A DNA stretch of 64,000 nt from Spirosoma sordidisoli (GTDB lineage Bacteria > Bacteroidota > Bacteroidia > Cytophagales > Spirosomataceae): contig NZ_SBLB01000004.1 of the NCBI RefSeq assembly GCF_004138325.1, positions 496,001 through 560,000 on the forward strand, given 5' to 3'. Below are positions 53,579 to 62,796 of this stretch, piece by piece. A program made the position numbers and the translations under genes. The first letter of the stretch is position 1, and every line of letters starts with the position of its first letter. The notes below the pieces were generated by a model. It had not been told where the DNA came from. It saw only the letters and a list, made by a program, of their open reading frames with translations, and did no database searches.

Positions 53579-54979
53579 TTACATGTTGATAGCCCGGTTA
53601 TCGGTAGCGGCCAGACAGGCTTCTTTAAACGCTTCGGTATACGTCGGGTGGGCGTGCGACATCCGGCTGACGTCCTCGGCCGAGGCCCGGAACTCCATAG
53701 CCACAACCGCTTCGGCAATCATGTCTGCCGCCCGGGGGCCGATGATGTGAACCCCCAGAATCTCGTCCGTTTCTTTATGAGCCAGCACTTTCACCAGCCC
53801 GTCGATGTCCATACTCGCCCGCGCACGACCCAGTGCTTTGAACGGGAATGAGCCGGTCTTGTACGGGATACCCTGTTGCTTCACCTCTTCTTCGGTATAA
53901 CCAACGGCGGCTACTTCGGGCCAGGTGTATACCACGTTCGGAATGAGCCGATAGTGAATATGGGGTTTTTGACCCGCAATGGTTTCGGCAATGAACGTAC
54001 CCTCTTCTTCCGCTTTGTGGGCCAGCATAGCCCCCCGGATAACGTCGCCCAGTGCGTAGATGTGTGGCACGCTGGTCCGCAGGTTATTATCAACCTCAAC
54101 TTTCCCCTTGGCATCGGTTTTCAAACCGGCAGCTTCCAGATTGAGACCATCCGTATACGGACGGCGCCCTACCGAAACCAGGCAGTAATCACCCGTCAGC
54201 GTAATCTGTTTGCCGTCGGGCGTGTCAACACTGACCACCACTTCATCGCCCTTGTTCTCGACCTGGGTTACCTTGTGGTTGAAATAAAAATCGGCGCCGA
54301 GTTTCTTAATGGCTTTCTGTAACTCTTTGCCCATCGTTTTATCCATGGTAGGGATCATGGAATCGAAAAACTCAACGAACGATACTTTACCCCCCAGCCG
54401 GGCGTAAACCGACCCAAGCTCAGCCCCGATAACGCCAGCCCCGATAATGATCATGTGCTTCGGCACCTGTTCAAGCTTCAGCGCTTCGGTTGAGGTGATG
54501 ATGCGTTTCTTATCAACCGGCATCGACGGAAACGACAGCGGTTTCGAGCCGGTGGCGATGACAATGTTCTTACCTTTTATGGTTTCTTCGCCCCCGTCCG
54601 TTTTGGCAATTTTAACCGTATGCGCGTCTACGAAAGAGCCTAGTCCATAGAAGGTATCGATTTTGTTTTTCTTCATCAGAAAAGCAATCCCTTTCGTGGT
54701 CTGATCAACGACGTCCTGTTTGCGGCTGATCATCTGCGCCAGATCGACCTGCAGGTTGTCGAGTTTGATACCGTGCTGGGTAAACGTGTGAGCGGCATTG
54801 TAATAGTGCTCCGACGAATCGAGAAGGGCTTTGGAGGGGATACAACCTACATTGAGGCAGGTTCCGCCCAGGGCTGGGTATTTCTCGATGATAGCTGTTT
54901 TAAGCCCGAGTTGCGCACACCGGATCGCGCCGGTATAGCCGCCCGGTCCTGAACCGATAATAATTACGTCGTATTCCAT
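53579..54979 (-). CDS. lpdA: Dihydrolipoyl dehydrogenase
   Basis: The E3 subunit of 2-oxoacid dehydrogenase complexes, reoxidising dihydrolipoamide with NAD+. The 466-residue product has FAD motif VIIIGSGPGGYTGAI and the redox disulfide in GGTCLNVGCIPSKALL. The NAD-binding MIIIGAGVIGAELGSVYARLG and the FAD motif HIYALGDVIRGAMLAHKAEEEG follow. The C-terminal His-Glu pair is present in HAHPTYTEAF. Other complex subunits are not adjacent, so E3 is probably shared between complexes. Confidence 0.97.
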   Translation of the reverse strand: MEYDVIIIGSGPGGYTGAIRCAQLGLKTAIIEKYPALGGTCLNVGCIPSKALLDSSEHYYNAAHTFTQHGIKLDNLQVDLAQMISRKQDVVDQTTKGIAFLMKKNKIDTFYGLGSFVDAHTVKIAKTDGGEETIKGKNIVIATGSKPLSFPSMPVDKKRIITSTEALKLEQVPKHMIIIGAGVIGAELGSVYARLGGKVSFVEFFDSMIPTMDKTMGKELQKAIKKLGADFYFNHKVTQVENKGDEVVVSVDTPDGKQITLTGDYCLVSVGRRPYTDGLNLEAAGLKTDAKGKVEVDNNLRTSVPHIYALGDVIRGAMLAHKAEEEGTFIAETIAGQKPHIHYRLIPNVVYTWPEVAAVGYTEEEVKQQGIPYKTGSFPFKALGRARASMDIDGLVKVLAHKETDEILGVHIIGPRAADMIAEAVVAMEFRASAEDVSRMSHAHPTYTEAFKEACLAATDNRAINM

Positions 54980-55096
54980 GAAACAGTTGTTCAGCAGTTT
55001 AAGGCATCAGATTTCAGTTCATTGCAGGCTCCGACCTGTGATCGATACCCTGTACGCCTGAGACATGAACCCGTTTAGTAAATAGCATTGTCGCTG

Positions 55097-55104
55097 CAAA
55101 TTTG
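55097..55104. promoter_or_regulatory. CAAATTTG, possible -7 box for divergent genes
   Basis: CAAATTTG is self-complementary and one mismatch from TAnnTTTG on both strands. It sits between the lpdA start and the divergent lipoprotein start. No -33 box supports it, so it is weak. Confidence 0.3.
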
Positions 55105-55196
55105 GTTCAGAATTCTGTTCGCTAAACCGATTTCTAAAAAATCGTGTTGGTGGTTGGTGAAGGTCATTGCCTTCAACCGTCATCCGGCATTCGTTT

Positions 55197-55763
55197 ATGC
55201 GCTTCGTTTCGCTACTTATCTTCCCTGTATGGCTGACTGTCAGCAGCTGCAACAACCCCAACCAGCAAAACCAGCCTCCTGTTTATTATGATGTGGCCGG
55301 TTTTGTTCAGAAACAAATTAAGGGACTAACGGCCCGCAAGCCACTTGTTCGGAAAACCGTTCAGATCAATCAGGAACGCAGCCAGCAGCAAACCGCCGAA
55401 CTGGACTGGAGCCGCGAGCTGGAACTGTTCAGCCAGGCAGATATCAACAAACCGGCGCTACGCAGCAGCTATCAGATTGCCCGCCCCGATTCGCTGACGT
55501 ATCAGTACACCCTGAAAAAATCAGAAGAACGCCTGACGGTTCGCTCGCTGACGGTCCGGCTCGACTCAACAACGCGGCAGCCCCGCCAGATTGAGGCCGT
55601 ACTGCAAACCAGTAACCCACTGTATTCGTCAGAGCGCCATCTATTGCTGGAGAACGGCCTGTCAGGACAGCAGTGGCAGGTGAAACGGTATAAGCTGGCC
55701 GGATTTCAAAAGCTGTCGTACTTCGACAAAAACGAGTTCATGGTAGAAGGTCGCCTTCCCTAG
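55197..55763 (+). CDS. Hypothetical lipoprotein
   Basis: The product is about 188 residues from the start MRFVSLLIFPVWLTVSSC, with lipobox VSSC. The mature part is mostly alpha/beta with charged strands (TARKPLVRKTVQINQERSQQQTAELDW and LTVRSLTVRLDSTTRQPRQIEAVLQ). It ends with a compact segment, YKLAGFQKLSYFDKNEFMVEG. I do not recognise a family. It ends seven bases from the 3' end of the convergent sensor-kinase gene and is probably a single-gene unit. Confidence 0.75.
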   Translation: MRFVSLLIFPVWLTVSSCNNPNQQNQPPVYYDVAGFVQKQIKGLTARKPLVRKTVQINQERSQQQTAELDWSRELELFSQADINKPALRSSYQIARPDSLTYQYTLKKSEERLTVRSLTVRLDSTTRQPRQIEAVLQTSNPLYSSERHLLLENGLSGQQWQVKRYKLAGFQKLSYFDKNEFMVEGRLP

Positions 55764-55770
55764 CCGACCA

Positions 55771-57951
55771 TCAGCTTACTACGGTGTTGACCGATACGGG
55801 CAGTATAAAAATGAAGGTTGTGCCCCCGCCCCGCTCCGAGTGCACTTCGTAACGACCCTGAATCTGATCCATCCGGGCCTGAATATTGCGTAGCCCCATA
55901 CCGGTGGCATCGGTCGGGTCCATTCCGCAGCCGTTATCCTTGATAATCATGTTCAGTTCCTGATCGAACCGACGGAATAGTATGTCGGCTTCGGTAGCTT
56001 CTGAATGCCGTAAGATATTACTGCACAACTCGATACAGATTGAATACAGATTAAACTCGGTTGTTTTTCCCAGGCGTGGTAGCGCGGCCACGTCCAGCCG
56101 GAACGTTACGGTCTGCATCAGGTTGAGCTTGTTAATCAGCCGCATCAGCGCTTCGGACAATCCCTGCTTTTCGAGTTCGTCGGGCTGCAGGTTATGCGAC
56201 AGGTAGCGTACCTCCGCGAAGGCTTCTTTGGTCATACCGAGCAGGTTCTGGTAAATCAACTGCTCACGCTCCGACAGATGCGTCGGGTTCAACGCCGACA
56301 GGCTCGTTTTGATGGCCGCCAGCAGGCCACCCAGGCTATCGTGCAGATCGGCGGCCATTCGTTTACGCTCCAGCGTTTGCCCACGTAGCAGCGCGTCTTC
56401 AATTTCCCGGTTTTTGGCCCGCAGCTGGTCGTTAGCCGCTTTTAGCTCCGCCGTTCGTTCTACGACTTTCCCTTCCAGATCGTGGTTAAACTCCTCGATC
56501 CTGCGCTTTTGCCGATCAATGAGCCGGCTTTTCCGGAAGTAGATCACGGTAAATACGAGCAGCATGACCAGTCCACTCACCAGGAAAAAGCGAATGATTT
56601 GCTCTCGTTCAATATCGCGTTTGAGCGCGTCGACGCGGGCCATACTCTCCAGTCGGCTTTTCTGCGAATCGGCCCTCAACCGTTCGGTCTCAACGCGCTG
56701 CTGCAACTGGCTCAGCCGGGTTTTACTGGCGAGCTGCTCCCGTTCCGTCTCGGCCAGTAACCGGCTTATTTCAGCCTGCCGACGTACATCGATCAGCTGT
56801 TGCTGTTGAATCAGCCGTTCCCGATCGGCTTCGGCCCGCACCTGGTTGATGTCATACTTTTTCTGCATGGCCGACAGCTCTTCTACCCGCCGGAGATTGG
56901 TCAGACTATCCCGCAGCACTACGTATTCTTCGTACATAGCCAGCGCCTGATCAGACTGGCCGGCTGCCCGATACGCCCGATACAAGGCCTGGGTAGCCAT
57001 CTGCCGCATACGCAGGTAACCGGACTGACGGGCAACGGCCAATGCTTTTTCGCCAAACTCAATGGCCAGACGCGGTCGGTTGGTAAGGGTGTAACATTCG
57101 GCCAGCCTGGCCCAAACGGCAGCCTGCCCCGCCCGGTCGTTCAGCTGAGTCCAGACGGCAAGCCCTTCGTCAAAGATCCGTATGGCCTGCTCGGGCTGGC
57201 GCCGGCTGATGAAAAAATCACCCAGCCGCTCATCAGCATAAGCCAGATTAGTTTGCGAGCGCGTTTCCAGCGCAATCTGCCGACTGGCTTCAAACTGCTG
57301 ACGGGCCAGGTCGTACTGCCCCTGAATTTCATAGACCTCTCCCATCTGCGTAATGGCCTGGGCCGTTAGCAGCTTGCGGTTTTTCCCTGTCAGGGAGGTG
57401 TTCTGGGCCAGCAGGTTCAGGGAGGCCTGGTAACTCTTGAGCGCGTTCTGGTATTCTTTCAGCAGTACGTAGATATCGCCCATGTTCATCTGCACCTGCC
57501 AGAGCGGAGAGCTCTCGCGCGGCAAACGTATACAGGCCTGGGAAACGCGCTGATTGATCTGTAGCGCCTGCAGATAGTCGGCCTTGACAACGCGCAGGTA
57601 ATATTCCTGCTGCATGAGGCCGCGCACCACGAACAAAGGATTATGATACGCCAGGGCGCGCTCTTCCAGCCGTTTGGCGTAGGTATAGCTACTGTCGCGC
57701 AGCGAGCCGCGGGTTTGCTTGAACACGGCCGTCATGAACCGCAGTCCTTCGAGCCGCAGGGAATCGGTACGACGGGAGCGTGGCAGCGATTCGACCTGCT
57801 GACGGTAGGTACGGCCCAGCGTCAGCAGACTGTCAATATACCCCGCATCGCCCCGCCGGTCGAAGTTAAATTCCGGCAAACCCGGGAACGATTGGGCTAT
57901 ACCGGCCAGATGCAGGCCGAGCACCGCGATACCGAACCAAAACCATCTCAT
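55771..57951 (-). CDS. TPR-containing sensor histidine kinase (HisKA_3 type)
   Basis: The 726-residue product has a signal peptide and, in residues of about 60-400, periplasmic TPR units (LWQVQMNMGDIYVLLKEYQNALKSYQA). A coiled coil (ERLIQQQQLIDVRRQAEISRLL) precedes a membrane helix at about 454-474 (FLVSGLVMLLVFTVIYF). Cytoplasmic parts are a HisKA_3 dimerisation domain with the phospho-acceptor His in RKRMAADLHDSLGGLL (about 525-540) and an HATPase_c domain (about 630-720). The ATPase region shows CIELCSNILRHS, IIKDNGCGMD and GMGLRNIQARM. The matching response regulator is not nearby. TPR sensor kinases of this type are common in Bacteroidota. Confidence 0.9.
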   Translation of the reverse strand: MRWFWFGIAVLGLHLAGIAQSFPGLPEFNFDRRGDAGYIDSLLTLGRTYRQQVESLPRSRRTDSLRLEGLRFMTAVFKQTRGSLRDSSYTYAKRLEERALAYHNPLFVVRGLMQQEYYLRVVKADYLQALQINQRVSQACIRLPRESSPLWQVQMNMGDIYVLLKEYQNALKSYQASLNLLAQNTSLTGKNRKLLTAQAITQMGEVYEIQGQYDLARQQFEASRQIALETRSQTNLAYADERLGDFFISRRQPEQAIRIFDEGLAVWTQLNDRAGQAAVWARLAECYTLTNRPRLAIEFGEKALAVARQSGYLRMRQMATQALYRAYRAAGQSDQALAMYEEYVVLRDSLTNLRRVEELSAMQKKYDINQVRAEADRERLIQQQQLIDVRRQAEISRLLAETEREQLASKTRLSQLQQRVETERLRADSQKSRLESMARVDALKRDIEREQIIRFFLVSGLVMLLVFTVIYFRKSRLIDRQKRRIEEFNHDLEGKVVERTAELKAANDQLRAKNREIEDALLRGQTLERKRMAADLHDSLGGLLAAIKTSLSALNPTHLSEREQLIYQNLLGMTKEAFAEVRYLSHNLQPDELEKQGLSEALMRLINKLNLMQTVTFRLDVAALPRLGKTTEFNLYSICIELCSNILRHSEATEADILFRRFDQELNMIIKDNGCGMDPTDATGMGLRNIQARMDQIQGRYEVHSERGGGTTFIFILPVSVNTVVS

Positions 57952-58511
57952 AGGTATGTACTGGAAATCCAGCAGACAACGTAGCCTCTAAAGTAAGAAA
58001 TATACTCAGAAAATCAAGCAATTAGCCCGGCAATTTTGTTGAACGGCATGGGGTTTTTGGGAAGTGCGGCCCAGTGGTTTCTGAATAGAATTTACGGAAA
58101 TGCCCTCGCGTATTCAATCAAAACCATTTACTTTACGACCTCGGGTTGCTGGCCCCCCGTTATTAGTCGTCTGAAAATGCCGCCCGGGCAACCCGGTCAA
58201 AAACTATTTTTTCATTCATTTAAACGATTGCCCCTCTGGGTGAATCTATACTGAAGACGCTAACGTAAGTACAATTAAATCTGCGAAAAAGCATTTCTTT
58301 GCCAATCCAAATCAAAACCGGACAGAAGCGCCTATTCAATTATTTTTTCGCTGCGTTTAGCCCGGTTTGGCAGATTTTTTGTACTGACAATTTGGAAATG
58401 AGCACAGAATATTCTTAATTTTATAGCGACGAATCTCCCGGTTACAAAAAACTTAATCCCCCCACACACTATCGGAACACAGCTCTACGTTACTTAATTG
58501 TCTTACTGAAA
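57952..58511. other. Intergenic region between sensor kinase and ECF sigma genes
   Basis: About 560 bases with no convincing gene. A small reading frame near 58036-58254 lacks family-like content and is rejected. The half next to the sigma gene is AT-rich and contains a plausible promoter. It probably holds the control regions of both divergent genes. Confidence 0.6.
58391..58423 (+). promoter_or_regulatory. Promoter of the ECF sigma gene
   Basis: TTTG, then 21 bases, then TAATTTTA (one mismatch from TAnnTTTG), in an AT-rich stretch. It leaves a leader of about 80 bases before the ATG. Confidence 0.45.
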
Positions 58512-59111
58512 ATGGAAAAAGCCCAGGTAAACGATAGTGAGCTGATTTCCCTGTATATCCGTGGTAATGAAAAAGCCTTTGCCAAACTAGTGCAACGGCA
58601 TAAGTCGAAGATTTACACCACCATTTACTTAATTGTAAAAGACCAGTATGTGGCGGAAGATTTGATGCAGGACACGTTCATCAAGGCCGTGGATACGCTC
58701 AAGTCAGGTAAATACAACGAGGAAGGTAAATTCCTACCCTGGATCATCCGGATCGCTCATAACTTGGCCATTGACTATTTCCGAAAAGATAAACGCTACC
58801 CCAGTGTGGTGTTTGAGGACGGAAGCAGTGTGTTCAACACGCTAGAGTTCGCGGAGGATTCGGTCGAATCACTCCAGATTCGGCAGGAAACACACGAGCA
58901 TTTGCGCGAGTTGATCCAGCGGTTGCCCGAACAACAGCGTCAGGTGCTTATCATGCGGCACTACGAGGAAATGAGTTTCCAGGAGATTGCCGATGCTACC
59001 GGCGTCAGTATTAACACGGCATTGGGACGTATGCGTTACGCGTTGATCAATTTGCGTAAACAACTAAGCAAACGTTCGCCGAGTTATGACAAAAACTTTT
59101 ACCCAAGATGA
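58512..59111 (+). CDS. ECF-type RNA polymerase sigma factor
   Basis: The 199-residue product has sigma region 2 (YIRGNEKAFAKLVQRHKSKIYTTIY, with YVAEDLMQDTFIKAV and FLPWIIRIAHNLAIDYFRK). Region 4 follows with LPEQQRQVLIMRHYEEMSFQEIADATGVSINTALGRMRYAL. The lack of an adjacent zinc anti-sigma factor is notable. It resembles the highly conserved stand-alone Bacteroidota ECF factor, whose gene I recall often being followed by a small partner gene, as here. The 83-residue downstream product starts 26 bases before this stop codon. Target genes are not known. Confidence 0.92.
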   Translation: MEKAQVNDSELISLYIRGNEKAFAKLVQRHKSKIYTTIYLIVKDQYVAEDLMQDTFIKAVDTLKSGKYNEEGKFLPWIIRIAHNLAIDYFRKDKRYPSVVFEDGSSVFNTLEFAEDSVESLQIRQETHEHLRELIQRLPEQQRQVLIMRHYEEMSFQEIADATGVSINTALGRMRYALINLRKQLSKRSPSYDKNFYPR

Positions 59112-59337
59112 TGTAGTCCGGTATGTCTACGAGGAAACCTCTCCCGAGGAAAGCCTCCTCATTGAAGACGCCCTGATGTCGGAACCGGAATTGATGACGT
59201 TCTTTCTCGACGCCCTCGAAATGCGGTCGTTGATGAACCGGATTGAACGCGAACCCCGGCCAGATACGGTCCAGTCTATTCTCAATTATTCCAGAAACCA
59301 TCCGGCAAACCCGCCTGCCCGTCTGCGTCATACGTAA
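59086..59337 (+). CDS. Small acidic partner of the ECF sigma factor
   Basis: The 83-residue product has an N-terminal helix-rich acidic domain (QDDVVRYVYEETSPEESLLIEDALMS, then TFFLDALEMRSLMNR) and a basic Pro-rich tail ending NPPARLRHT. It has no membrane segment or Cys-His zinc motif. Its start overlaps the sigma gene by 26 bases, which usually means translational coupling. A sigma-binding or inhibitor role is a fair inference, but no family is recognised by name. Confidence 0.8.
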   Translation: MTKTFTQDDVVRYVYEETSPEESLLIEDALMSEPELMTFFLDALEMRSLMNRIEREPRPDTVQSILNYSRNHPANPPARLRHT

Positions 59338-59442
59338 GCGAGCTGGTGTGTTTTGTCGTTATGTAACGGGTATAACCCCGCACAAGGTCAGTTTCCCAAT
59401 CCGGAACCTACCTTTGTTCGGGGCTATACCCGTATTATCTAT

Positions 59443-60102
59443 ATGCTGAAAAAAGAACGTTTCCGCCGTTTCATTGAGTACTTTACCCAACACTATCCCG
59501 AGCCACAGACCGAGCTGAATTTTTCCAATCCGTTCGAGCTGCTCGTAGCGGTGATTCTGTCCGCCCAGTGCACCGACAAACGCATCAACCAGATTTCGCC
59601 CGCCTTATTTGCACGGTTCCCGGAGCCGGAGTCACTGGCGGTAGCCTCGGTCGACGAGGTCTTCAGCTACATCCGTAGTGTGTCGTATCCGAATAATAAA
59701 GCCAAACACCTGGTTGGCATGGCCCGAACCCTGCTGGAGCGGTTTGGAGGAGAGATCCCGGCTACGGTGGAGGAGTTACAGACGTTGCCGGGCGTGGGCC
59801 GTAAAACAGCCCATGTGATACTGTCGGTCGTGTATAATGAACCGACTATGGCTGTCGATACCCATGTATTTCGGGTATCACACCGGCTGGGGCTGGCTCC
59901 GCTTACCGCCACAACCCCACTGGCCGTTGAAAAGGCCCTCATGGCCCACATACCCAAACAGTACGTTCCGAAAGCGCACCACTGGCTTATACTTCACGGC
60001 CGGTACGTTTGCCTGGCGCGGAGTCCCAAATGCGACGCTTGTGCGCTGCGGGATTTTTGTAAGTACTACGAAAAGCGAATGGGGTCCATAGTGGTGCAGT
60101 GA
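59443..60102 (+). CDS. nth: Endonuclease III
   Basis: A DNA glycosylase/AP lyase for oxidised pyrimidines. The 219-residue product has VILSAQCTDKRINQ, the helix-hairpin-helix LPGVGRKTAHVILSV with the catalytic Lys, and the catalytic Asp in MAVDTHVFRVSHRLG. The 4Fe-4S ligands are in CLARSPKCDACALRDFC (Cys-x6-Cys-x2-Cys-x5-Cys). The start at MLKKERF fits the family; an upstream in-frame ATG overlaps non-homologous sequence. A hairpin covers the stop codon. Confidence 0.96.
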   Translation: MLKKERFRRFIEYFTQHYPEPQTELNFSNPFELLVAVILSAQCTDKRINQISPALFARFPEPESLAVASVDEVFSYIRSVSYPNNKAKHLVGMARTLLERFGGEIPATVEELQTLPGVGRKTAHVILSVVYNEPTMAVDTHVFRVSHRLGLAPLTATTPLAVEKALMAHIPKQYVPKAHHWLILHGRYVCLARSPKCDACALRDFCKYYEKRMGSIVVQ

Positions 60103-60123
60103 GCCGATTGGCTCACTGCACCA
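60092..60123. terminator. Hairpin between nth and ndk
   Basis: Perfect 14-bp arms TGGTGCAGTGAGCC and its complement around a GATT loop, overlapping the nth stop codon and lying just before the 3' end of ndk. No long T-run, so it is a shared 3'-end hairpin of moderate certainty. Confidence 0.6.
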
Positions 60124-60129
60124 GTGGAT

Positions 60130-60549
60130 TTAATACTGCTCCGTAGCGGAGAAAAAGAAACTGCCCTCAATCTGAGCGTTCTCGTCAGAATCAGACCCGT
60201 GAATTGCATTGGCCTCGATCGACTTGGCATACAGTTTCCGGATGGTCCCTTCTTCGGCCTGGGCGGGATTGGTTGCTCCGATCAGCTTCCGGAAATCGGC
60301 TACTGCATTCTCTTTCTCGAGAATCATCGGAACGATGGCACCTGACGACATGTACGTTTTCAGGTCGTTGTAGAACGGACGCTCGCTGTGTACAGCGTAA
60401 AACTGCCCCGCCCGCTCGGTTGTCAACTGCGTTTTTTTGATAGCGACGATGCGGAAACCCGCTTCTTCGATCATTTTCGTGATTGCTCCGGTATGCCCGG
60501 CCGCTACGGCGTCGGGCTTAATCATGGTGAACGTACGGTTCGTAGCCAT
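60130..60549 (-). CDS. ndk: Nucleoside diphosphate kinase
   Basis: The enzyme transfers the gamma phosphate among NTPs and NDPs via a phosphohistidine. The 139-residue product begins [20 protein letters not shown] and has the active-site signature [22 protein letters not shown] with the catalytic His. [17 protein letters not shown] and [16 protein letters not shown] complete the fold. Length is standard. It has its own -7 box 34 bases upstream and converges on nth. Confidence 0.97.
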   Translation of the reverse strand: MATNRTFTMIKPDAVAAGHTGAITKMIEEAGFRIVAIKKTQLTTERAGQFYAVHSERPFYNDLKTYMSSGAIVPMILEKENAVADFRKLIGATNPAQAEEGTIRKLYAKSIEANAIHGSDSDENAQIEGSFFFSATEQY

Positions 60550-60582
60550 TATGGGTTATTGTATCCAAATTTTATTTGGGCG

Positions 60583-60590
60583 CAAAGCTA
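60583..60590 (-). promoter_or_regulatory. -7 promoter box of ndk
   Basis: On the reverse strand TAGCTTTG, an exact TAnnTTTG match, 34 bases upstream of the ndk ATG. Confidence 0.5.
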
Positions 60591-60649
60591 CGAACTTCCC
60601 ATCGAAATGCCGCGCTGGTACATAGGCCGACTGGTATCCAAATTATTCG

Positions 60650-60657
60650 TACTTTTG
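60650..60657 (+). promoter_or_regulatory. -7 promoter box of nrnA
   Basis: TACTTTTG matches TAnnTTTG, 30 bases before the nrnA ATG. It is divergent from the ndk box about 60 bases away. Confidence 0.45.
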
Positions 60658-60687
60658 AGTTTCGATTGAGGCTCCGGCCGTTTGTGT

Positions 60688-61719
60688 ATGCAAGACATTG
60701 AAGCAATTGGTGCGGTTATTGGGAAACACCCAGGTGGCCCCGCGCAAACCGTACTGATTACCACCCACCAGAACCCCGATGCCGATGCTATGGGCTCTTC
60801 GCTGGGACTGGCGGGCTACCTCCGCAAAAAAGGCCACCGGGTTACGGTGGTTACTCCTACCGACTACGGCCAGAACCTGCATTGGATGCCGGGTAATGAG
60901 GGTGTCATCGCGTTTGACGAGAAGCAGCGCGTAGCCGTCAGCCAGCTGTTCGACGAAGCCGATCTGATCTTTTGCCTCGACTTTTCGGCCCTCGACCGCA
61001 TCCGGGAACTGGGCCCGCTGGTACGGCAATCGCGGGCGCGGAAAGTGATGATCGATCATCACCTCGAACCCGAATCGTTTGCCGACCTCACCCTCTGGGA
61101 TCCTACCGCTGCCGCTACGGCCGAGCTGGTATACCGGCTTATCGTTGAACTCGGCGATAGAGACCTGCTCGATGTGCCGATTGCAGAATGCCTTTACTCG
61201 GGCCTGATGACCGACACGGGCTCGTTCCGCCACTCCAACACGACCGGTAATGTGCATCGCATGGCCGCTAACCTCCTCGACCTCAACATCGACGTAAGCA
61301 GCATCCACCGGCGCATTTTCGATAACGTTTCGCTCGACAAGTTTCGGATGCTCGGCTACGTGCTGAACGAAAAGCTGAAGGTCCTGCCTCAGTACCGGTT
61401 CGCGTACATCACCCTGACCGATGCCGAACTCAAACGCTACCGCTCCAAAACCGGCGATACCGAAGGCATGGTCAACTACGCGCTGGCCGTTGAAGGGGTG
61501 GTGATGGCCTGTATTCTCATTGACCGGGTTGACGAAATCCGGTTGTCGTTTCGTTCTGTAGGTGACTTCTCGGTGCGCGAACTGGCCAGTACGCACTTCA
61601 ACGGTGGGGGCCATCGAAATGCAGCGGGCGGACGCTCGAAAAGCAGTCTGGCCGAAACGGAACAGAAACTCTTATCCATATTGCCGGACTATCAACAAAA
61701 GTTGGCAGAAACGGTGTAA
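60688..61719 (+). CDS. nrnA: DHH-family phosphoesterase (NrnA-like oligoribonuclease/pAp phosphatase)
   Basis: The enzyme degrades very short RNA and 3'-phosphoadenosine-5'-phosphate. The 343-residue product has ITTHQNPDADAMGSSLGLAGYL (DHH motif I), LIFCLDFSALDR, the diagnostic MIDHHLEPE and LYSGLMTDTGSFRHSNTT. The DHHA1 C-terminal RNA-binding domain ends FNGGGHRNAAGG. A TTG two codons earlier is a possible but less likely start. It precedes two FKBP lipoprotein genes on the same strand, an arrangement seen in other Bacteroidota (from memory). Confidence 0.93.
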   Translation: MQDIEAIGAVIGKHPGGPAQTVLITTHQNPDADAMGSSLGLAGYLRKKGHRVTVVTPTDYGQNLHWMPGNEGVIAFDEKQRVAVSQLFDEADLIFCLDFSALDRIRELGPLVRQSRARKVMIDHHLEPESFADLTLWDPTAAATAELVYRLIVELGDRDLLDVPIAECLYSGLMTDTGSFRHSNTTGNVHRMAANLLDLNIDVSSIHRRIFDNVSLDKFRMLGYVLNEKLKVLPQYRFAYITLTDAELKRYRSKTGDTEGMVNYALAVEGVVMACILIDRVDEIRLSFRSVGDFSVRELASTHFNGGGHRNAAGGRSKSSLAETEQKLLSILPDYQQKLAETV

Positions 61720-61799
61720 ACCAGCAGTTTTGTCGTTTCCGACCGGCACTGGCCCTCGGAAACGCTAAACCACAAACCAACCAATAAACCAGTTAAAAC

Positions 61800-62720
61800 A
61801 TGTCTCTTAAACATTTCGGGAAAGCCGCCCTGATCGTCGCTGTGGTAGCGGCCTGCGGTAAAAACCGCGTTCAGGTAACGGATAACGGCCTGAAGTACCA
61901 GATCCACGAGCAAACCGAGAGCACTCGCAAAGGGAAGGTAGGCGATATTCTGACGCTTCACCTGACGCTGATGAACAATAAAGACTCGGTGCTGCGCGAT
62001 ACGCATAAAGAAGGCGCTCCCTTCCAGATGCTACTGCAGGTTCCGCCTTTCAAAGGATCGTATGAAGAGGGCCTGACCATGCTGGGCAAAGGCGACAGCG
62101 CCACGTTCTACGTAAGTGCCGACTCGCTCTTCACCCGCGCCATGCAGCCGCTGCCGCCGGGCGTTCAGAAAGGTACCGATATCGGTATTGCGGTGAAAGT
62201 ACTGAACGTACAGACCGAAGATGAGTACAAGAAAACCCAGGCCGCCGATTTCGAGAAGCAAAAAGGCATTGATACCAAAACCATCGAGAGCTACGTGGCC
62301 AAGAACGGTCTGGCCGGTAAAGCCCAGAAAACGGCGGGTGGCGTATATTACGTAGTTACCCAGCCGGGCGCGGGTCCTACCCCCTCGGCTGGCGATATCG
62401 TATCGGTACAGTATACCGGCAAACTGCTGGATGGTAAAGTATTCGATAGCTCCAGCAAGAGCTTCAACCCGCAGGCCGACGGTCGGCCCGTCCAGTTCCC
62501 GATTGGCGTTGGTCAGGTCATTCCGGGTTGGGAAGAAGGGGTGATGCGGATGCACAAAGGTGAGAAAGCTACCCTGATCATTCCGTCAACGCTGGCTTAC
62601 GGCTCCCGCGCCAACCCCAAGATTCCGGCCAACTCGGTACTGCTGTTCGATATCGAACTGGTCGATTTCCAGAAAGGCCAGCCCAATCAGATGCCAGGCA
62701 TGCCACAACCAGGCCGGTAA
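61800..62720 (+). CDS. FKBP-type peptidyl-prolyl isomerase lipoprotein, two domains
   Basis: The 306-residue product starts MSLKHFGKAALIVAVVAAC with a lipobox (VAAC). The first FKBP-like domain (about 40-145) retains the fold (GKVGDILTLHLTLM, FQMLLQVPPFKGSYEEGL) but is diverged. The second (about 190-290) has the canonical GDIVSVQYTGKLLDGKVFDSS, VIPGWEEGVMRMHKGEKATLIIPS and YGSRANPKIPANSVLLFDIEL. It should catalyse prolyl isomerisation in the periplasm. GldI of gliding bacteria is a single-domain FKBP lipoprotein, so this could belong to that lineage. It lies immediately downstream of nrnA. Confidence 0.9.
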   Translation: MSLKHFGKAALIVAVVAACGKNRVQVTDNGLKYQIHEQTESTRKGKVGDILTLHLTLMNNKDSVLRDTHKEGAPFQMLLQVPPFKGSYEEGLTMLGKGDSATFYVSADSLFTRAMQPLPPGVQKGTDIGIAVKVLNVQTEDEYKKTQAADFEKQKGIDTKTIESYVAKNGLAGKAQKTAGGVYYVVTQPGAGPTPSAGDIVSVQYTGKLLDGKVFDSSSKSFNPQADGRPVQFPIGVGQVIPGWEEGVMRMHKGEKATLIIPSTLAYGSRANPKIPANSVLLFDIELVDFQKGQPNQMPGMPQPGR

Positions 62721-62772
62721 GCAGTTCAGGTCGCACTGATGGGCATACGTTCGTCTCACCCGTCCGTACGAC

Positions 62773-62791
62773 AGCCTGATTTTTACAGGCT
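62773..62791 (+). terminator. Weak hairpin after the first FKBP gene
   Basis: AGCCTG and CAGGCT around a 7-base loop, with no T-run after it. Its role as a terminator of the first FKBP gene is only possible. Confidence 0.35.
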
Positions 62792-62796
62792 TCAGT

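Noticed and set aside
58036-58254. A 72-residue reading frame in the gap before the ECF sigma gene
   Set aside because: No family-like sequence, odd composition (GCWPPVISRLKMPPG) and no promoter or terminator around it; it looks like chance.
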